From: Nocardiopsaceae bacterium
Lineage (GTDB): Bacteria > Actinomycetota > Actinomycetes > Streptosporangiales > Streptosporangiaceae
Assembly (NCBI GenBank): GCA_031254715.1
Contig: JAIRTY010000435.1
Location: forward strand, 1 to 8,735
Length of the DNA: 8,735 bases
Direction of reading: 5' to 3'
Position numbers and translations under genes: made by a program. Positions 4,927 through 8,735 of this stretch are shown piece after piece. Each line of letters starts with the position of its first letter. Position 1 is the first letter of the stretch. Under the pieces are notes generated by a model that saw nothing but the letters and a program-made list of their open reading frames with translations, did no database searches and was not told the origin of the DNA.

Positions 4927-6222
4927 ATGGCTGAACTTCTCGACCGGCATCGCGCGGTCATGCCGAACTGGATGGGTCTGTACTACGACCAGCCGCTGGA
5001 GCTGGTCAGCGGTAGCGGCAGCCGGGTCACCGACTCGGGCGGCCGTACCTATCTCGATTTCTTCGGCGGCATCCTCACCAACATGCTCGGGTACGACGTT
5101 CCCGAGGTCCGGGAGGCGGTGCAGCGCCAGCTCGGCACGGGCATCGTGCACACCTCGACCGTGTACCTGATCCGCAGCCAGGTGGAGCTGGCCGAGAAGC
5201 TGGCCCGGCTGTCCGGGATTCCCGGTGCCAAGGTGTTTTTCACCAACTCCGGCACCGAGGCGAATGAGACCGCGCTGATGCTGGCCACCGCGGCGCGCCG
5301 GTCGAACCAGGTGCTCGCGCTGCGCAACAGCTATCACGGCCGCTCGTTCGGCGCGGTGGCGATCACCGGCAACGTGTCGTGGAAGGCGTCGCCGCTGGCC
5401 CCCTTCGGGGTGACTTACCTGCATGGCACCGACCGGCACCTGCCGGCGTTCGCGGGGCTGTCCGACACGGACTACACCGCGGCTGCGGTCGCGGACCTGC
5501 GGCACGTGCTCAGCACCTCGGCCCGGGACGTGGCATGCCTGATCGCCGAGCCGATCCAGGGCGTGGGCGGGTTCACGATGCCGCCGGATGGGCTGCTGGG
5601 TGAGTACCAGCGCGTGCTCGCCGAGCAGGGCATCTTGTTCATCTCCGACGAGGTGCAGACGGCATGGGGCCGGACCGGCGAGCACTTCTGGGGGTTCAGC
5701 GCGCACGGGGTCACGCCCGACATCATCACCTTCGCCAAGGGGCTGGGGAACGGGCTGGCGATCGGCGGGGTGATCGCGCGCGGCGACCTGATGGATGGCC
5801 TGCCCGGCAACGGCATCTCCACTTTCGGCGGCAACCCGCTGTCTGCCACCGCGGCCAACGCCACCCTCGACTACCTGCTCGGCCACGACCTGCAGCGGAA
5901 CGCGGCGACCCTGGGCACGATGATCATCGATGGGCTGCGGGAGGCGGCCGCCGGCACGGCCGCGGCCGGCGAGGTGCGGGGCAAGGGCCTGATGTTCGCC
6001 CTGGACCTGGTCGACCCGCGGACCGGGGACCCCAGCCCGGCGCTGGCCACCCGGATGCTGGAACTCACCCGTGAGCGGGGGCTGCTCATCGGCAAGGGCG
6101 GGCTGTACGGGCACGCGCTGCGGATGGCCCCGCCGATGAACCTGACCGAAGCCGACGCCAAGGAAGGGCTGGGGATCCTCACCGACGCGCTGGCGGCGGT
6201 CGACGCCGAGGCGGCGCGGTAA
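4927..6222 (+). CDS. Class III PLP-dependent aminotransferase (AGXT2-like; probable beta-alanine/beta-aminoisobutyrate aminotransferase)
   Basis: A 431-residue fold-type I aminotransferase. Visible motifs are FFTNSGTEANETALMLA (104-120, PLP phosphate binding), the cofactor-stacking SYHGRS (135-140), AEPIQGVGG (207-215), SDEVQTAWGRTG (240-251, with D241 pairing the pyridine nitrogen), PDIITFAKGLGNG (264-276) with K271 as the Schiff-base lysine, and TFGGNP (299-304). Length and motifs fit the alanine-glyoxylate/beta-aminoisobutyrate branch (AGXT2-like) of class III enzymes. Omega-amino acids such as GABA are alternatives. The ATG at 4927 is preferred, with GGGAG 9 nt upstream; the frame stays open into the GntR gene but that extension is not homologous. 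It lies 73 bp before a CoA-acylating semialdehyde dehydrogenase. This pairing implies transamination of beta-alanine or beta-aminoisobutyrate to malonate or methylmalonate semialdehyde, with pyruvate or glyoxylate as acceptor. Family assignment is secure; the substrate is inferred. Confidence 0.88.
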   Translation: MAELLDRHRAVMPNWMGLYYDQPLELVSGSGSRVTDSGGRTYLDFFGGILTNMLGYDVPEVREAVQRQLGTGIVHTSTVYLIRSQVELAEKLARLSGIPGAKVFFTNSGTEANETALMLATAARRSNQVLALRNSYHGRSFGAVAITGNVSWKASPLAPFGVTYLHGTDRHLPAFAGLSDTDYTAAAVADLRHVLSTSARDVACLIAEPIQGVGGFTMPPDGLLGEYQRVLAEQGILFISDEVQTAWGRTGEHFWGFSAHGVTPDIITFAKGLGNGLAIGGVIARGDLMDGLPGNGISTFGGNPLSATAANATLDYLLGHDLQRNAATLGTMIIDGLREAAAGTAAAGEVRGKGLMFALDLVDPRTGDPSPALATRMLELTRERGLLIGKGGLYGHALRMAPPMNLTEADAKEGLGILTDALAAVDAEAAR

Positions 6223-6295
6223 CAGGCGCGGGCCTCCAGGAGAACGGGCAACGAGACCACGCAAGCGTCACGCCGGAGGAGCGGAGTAGCTAACC

Positions 6296-7792
6296 ATGAA
6301 GAACGTTACGCATTGGATCGGCGGCAGGCCCTGGGACGGGGCGGCTCAGCGTCAGGGTGACATCTATGACCCGGCGGCCGGGCAGGTGACCGGCCGGGTG
6401 GACTTCGCCTCGGCCGCGGTGGTGGATGATGCGGTGGCGGCGGCGGGGAAGGCGTTCGGGTCGTGGCGGGCGGCCTCGCTCACCAAGCGGACGCAGATCC
6501 TGTTCGCGTTCCGGGAGCTGGTCCGCGCCCATACCGGTGAGCTGGCGGAGCTGATCAGTTCCGAGCATGGCAAGGTGGCCGGCGACGCGGCGGGTGAGGT
6601 GGCGCGCGGGCTTGAGGTCGCCGAGTTCGCCTGCGGCATCGGCCACCTGCTCAAGGGCGGGTTCTCGGAGAACGTGTCCACCGGGGTCGACGCGTACTCG
6701 ATCCGCCAGCCGCTGGGGGTGGTGGCGGGCATCACCCCGTTCAACTTCCCTGCCATGGTGCCGATGTGGATGTTCCCGATCGCGATCGCCTGCGGCAACA
6801 CGTTCGTGCTGAAGCCCTCGGAGAAGGACCCGTCGGCGTCGTTGCTGCTGGCGCGGTTGTGGGCGGAGGCTGGGCTGCCTGAGGGGGTGTTCAATGTGGT
6901 GCAGGGCGATAAGGAGGCGGTCGGCGCGCTGCTGGCCCATCCGGAGGTGCGGGCGGTCAGCTTCGTCGGGTCGACGCCGGTCGCCCGGTATGTCTACCAG
7001 ACCGCGACCGGGGCCGGGAAGCGGGTGCAGGCGCTGGGGGGGGCCAAGAACCACATGGTGGTGCTGCCCGACGCTGATCTTGACCTGGCTGCCGACGCCG
7101 CGGTGTCGGCCGGGTTCGGGTCGGCGGGGGAGCGGTGCATGGCGGTGTCGGTGCTGGTGGCGGTGGAGCCGGTGGCCGATGACCTGGTGGCCAGGATCGC
7201 GGGCCGGGTGAAGGCGCTGCGGGTCGGGCCCGGCAGCGACACCCAGGCCGAGATGGGGCCGCTGGTGTCGGCCGCGCACCGGGACAAGGTCGCCTCCTAC
7301 CTGGACGCCGGCGTCGCCGGCGGCGCCACCCTCGCGGTGGACGGGCGCGCTCATGCGGTGACTGGCGGCAGCGAGGAGGGCTTCTGGCTGGGGCCCAGCG
7401 TGCTGGACCATGTCACGCCGCAGATGAGCTGCTACACCGATGAGATCTTCGGCCCGGTGCTGTCGGTGGTGCGGGTCCGGTCCTATCACGACGCGGTCGC
7501 TTTGGTGAGCGAGAACCCCTACGGCAACGGCACGGCGATCTTCACCAGCGACGGCGGCGCCGCCCGCCGGTTCGTGAACGAGGCCGAGTGCGGGATGATC
7601 GGGGTCAACGTGCCGATCCCGGTCCCGATGGCCTACTACTCCTTCGGCGGCTGGAAAGCGTCACTGTTCGGTGACACCCACGCGTACGGGACCGAGGGCG
7701 TGCACTTCTACACCCGAGGCAAGGCCGTCACCTCCCGCTGGCTGGACCCCAGCCACGGCGGCGTCAGCCTCGGCTTCCCCCAGAACCAGTAG
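6296..7792 (+). CDS. mmsA: CoA-acylating methylmalonate/malonate-semialdehyde dehydrogenase
   Basis: A 498-residue aldehyde dehydrogenase of the MmsA/IolA group, full length for the family. Key residues are the oxyanion Asn150 (GITPFNFPAM), K173 in VLKPSEKDPSA (171-181, MMSDH signature), the NAD segment VSFVGSTPVARYVY (221-234), LGGAKNHMVVLPDADLD (247-263), catalytic C281 in SAGERCMAVSV, and EIFGPVLSV (383-391). In hydrolytic ALDHs a glutamate precedes LGG; here that residue is Ala and the region reads GGAKNH, as in CoA-acylating MMSDHs. R280 beside the catalytic Cys and R104 fit the pair that holds the substrate carboxylate. It converts methylmalonate or malonate semialdehyde with CoA and NAD+ to propionyl- or acetyl-CoA, NADH and CO2/bicarbonate. 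The ATG start has GCGGAG at 6281-6286 (9-nt spacer) and a second GGAGGA just upstream. It probably forms an operon with the aminotransferase. Roles in valine, thymine or inositol breakdown are possible besides beta-alanine. Confidence 0.93.
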   Translation: MKNVTHWIGGRPWDGAAQRQGDIYDPAAGQVTGRVDFASAAVVDDAVAAAGKAFGSWRAASLTKRTQILFAFRELVRAHTGELAELISSEHGKVAGDAAGEVARGLEVAEFACGIGHLLKGGFSENVSTGVDAYSIRQPLGVVAGITPFNFPAMVPMWMFPIAIACGNTFVLKPSEKDPSASLLLARLWAEAGLPEGVFNVVQGDKEAVGALLAHPEVRAVSFVGSTPVARYVYQTATGAGKRVQALGGAKNHMVVLPDADLDLAADAAVSAGFGSAGERCMAVSVLVAVEPVADDLVARIAGRVKALRVGPGSDTQAEMGPLVSAAHRDKVASYLDAGVAGGATLAVDGRAHAVTGGSEEGFWLGPSVLDHVTPQMSCYTDEIFGPVLSVVRVRSYHDAVALVSENPYGNGTAIFTSDGGAARRFVNEAECGMIGVNVPIPVPMAYYSFGGWKASLFGDTHAYGTEGVHFYTRGKAVTSRWLDPSHGGVSLGFPQNQ

Positions 7793-7813
7793 GCGTCTCG
7801 GTTCGTGGCGCCT
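7791..7813. terminator. Weak hairpin between convergent mmsA and MFS genes
   Basis: AGGCGTC (7791-7797) can pair with GGCGCCT (7807-7813) over 7 pairs including one G-U, with a 9-nt loop. It overlaps the mmsA stop codon and lies in the 46-bp gap between convergent genes. It is weak and speculative. Confidence 0.22.
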
Positions 7814-7838
7814 GTCAGCCGGTGGCGGCGGCCCTCGC

Positions 7839-8735
7839 TCAGCCGCGCCGGAAGACGGCCGCGTTCGCGACGGCCGCGGCTGACAACAGCACCACGCCGA
7901 CCGCCAGGCTGGCGACCAGCCCGCCGTGGAACGAGCTGCCGTGCTGTGCCAGCCGGCCGGCCCCGGCTGACCCCCCGCTGACCAGCCCGCCGAACAGCGC
8001 CACTCCCATCGCGGAGCCCAGCTGGCGGGACGCGTTGAGCACGCCGCCGGCCAGCCCGGCCTGGGACGCCGGCACGCTCTCCAGCAGGGCGGTGATCAGG
8101 GCCGGGATCGACGCCCCGACGGCGCCGAACGGGATCAGCAGCAGCGCCGTCCGCCACACCGGGCCCGCCCAGGCCAGCCCGGGGAGCCCGGCGGCGGTCA
8201 CCAGCATGCCCGCCACCAGCGGAACGGCCGGGCCGTATCTGGCGGCCAGCCTGGGCGAGGCCAGGTTGGCGAGCATGACGACGGCGGCCACGGGAACGAA
8301 CATCAGCCCGGCCGCCAGTGGGGAGGCGCCGCGGACCTGCTGCACGTAGAGCCCCATGACGAACGCGATCCCGTACCAGGCGGCGTTGATGGCGAACCCG
8401 CTGCCGAGCACGACCGGGGCGGCGCGGTCACGGAATAGCCCGAGCGGCACCACCGGGGCCGCCGCCCGCGACTCGGCCAGCACGAACGCCCCGGCCGCCG
8501 CGATGGCGATGGCGAACGCGGCCAGCACCCGGGGCGCCCCGTACCCCGCCGGGCCGGCCTCGATCATCGCGTAGGTCAGCCCGCCCAGCATCAGGACCGC
8601 CGCGAGCTGGCCGCTGAGGTCCAGGCCGGCGGGCAGGCGCGGGGACGGCGGCACCCGGACAAGCAGCGCGAGCGCAGCGAGTCCGGCCGGGACGTTGATC
8701 AGGAAGATCCCGCGCCAGCTCCACTCGCTGACCAG
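7839..8735 (-). CDS. DHA2-family (EmrB/QacA-like) MFS drug:H+ antiporter, C-terminal part, 5' truncated by window
   Basis: The frame is open to the window edge, so the last 298 residues are visible; the GTG at 8654 is internal because the sequence before it already matches the family. The fragment begins with SWRGIFLINVPAG, the 'WRWIFliNvPiG' motif at the start of TM6 in 14-helix DHA2 exporters. It continues with about eight further hydrophobic segments. One carries LITALLESVPASQAGLAGGVLNASRQLGSAMGVALFG, split here by family-conserved Gly and Arg positions near the C-terminal third. The protein ends in AAVFRRG. Members export toxic compounds or antibiotics, or self-made metabolites, using the proton gradient at the plasma membrane. 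It converges with mmsA and has no evident link to the catabolic modules. The substrate cannot be told from the sequence. Confidence 0.85.
   Translation of the reverse strand: MVSEWSWRGIFLINVPAGLAALALLVRVPPSPRLPAGLDLSGQLAAVLMLGGLTYAMIEAGPAGYGAPRVLAAFAIAIAAAGAFVLAESRAAAPVVPLGLFRDRAAPVVLGSGFAINAAWYGIAFVMGLYVQQVRGASPLAAGLMFVPVAAVVMLANLASPRLAARYGPAVPLVAGMLVTAAGLPGLAWAGPVWRTALLLIPFGAVGASIPALITALLESVPASQAGLAGGVLNASRQLGSAMGVALFGGLVSGGSAGAGRLAQHGSSFHGGLVASLAVGVVLLSAAAVANAAVFRRG

Noticed and set aside
4576..6264. 562-residue open frame on the minus strand opposite the GntR end and the aminotransferase
   Set aside because: It is a shadow frame caused by high GC and the codon bias of the plus-strand genes. 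The peptide is Arg/Gly/Pro/His-rich without motifs.
6290..7489. 399-residue open frame on the minus strand opposite mmsA
   Set aside because: It lies fully inside a well-recognised aldehyde dehydrogenase gene; low-complexity Arg/His/Pro composition, no family resemblance.
1..8735. CRISPR array, tRNA, rRNA, transposase or phage genes
   Set aside because: I saw no regularly spaced repeats, no tRNA-like cloverleaf, and no transposase, integrase or phage motifs in any frame.

Overview
The window is very GC-rich. Its coding style (GTG and ATG starts, strong GGAGG-type ribosome sites, GC-rich hairpin terminators without U-tracts) points to a high-GC actinomycete; I cannot name the genus. It holds eight supported genes, two of them cut by the window edges, and one doubtful small ORF.

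Left module (1-3466, plus strand). The window opens in the C-terminal part of a 2-oxoacid:acceptor oxidoreductase beta subunit (PorB/OOR-type, TPP family). It overlaps by 8 bp a NuoF-like flavin/Fe-S subunit that keeps all four cysteines for a 4Fe-4S cluster. Two GC-rich hairpins probably end this transcript. After a 309-bp interval with a tandem heptamer repeat, a 22-bp imperfect palindrome and a possible small leader ORF comes a 494-residue transporter of the oxalate/formate antiporter (OFA) family, with an Arg and a Lys at the positions that bind oxalate in OxlT. Together these suggest uptake or exchange of a small carboxylate (oxalate, or alternatively pyruvate or formate) and its TPP-dependent oxidation, with electrons passed to NAD(P) through the NuoF-like subunit. 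This is inference: the other oxidoreductase subunits lie outside the window.

Middle (3467-4151). A strong symmetric hairpin separates the transporter from a convergent small two-helix membrane protein of unknown function. That protein's start faces the GntR gene across a divergent intergenic region containing an inverted repeat.

Right module (4152-7792, plus strand). A GntR/FCD regulator, a class III PLP aminotransferase and a CoA-acylating methylmalonate/malonate-semialdehyde dehydrogenase follow each other. This is the expected last part of beta-alanine/beta-aminoisobutyrate catabolism: amino acid to semialdehyde, then to acetyl- or propionyl-CoA, under a local regulator.

Right edge (7839-8735, minus strand). 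The C-terminal half of a DHA2-type (EmrB/QacA-like) drug:H+ antiporter converges on the dehydrogenase and runs off the window.

The most unusual element is the coupling of an OOR/PFOR-type beta subunit to a stand-alone NuoF-like diaphorase next to an OFA transporter. It is a candidate NAD-linked oxalate or 2-oxoacid oxidation system in an actinomycete.
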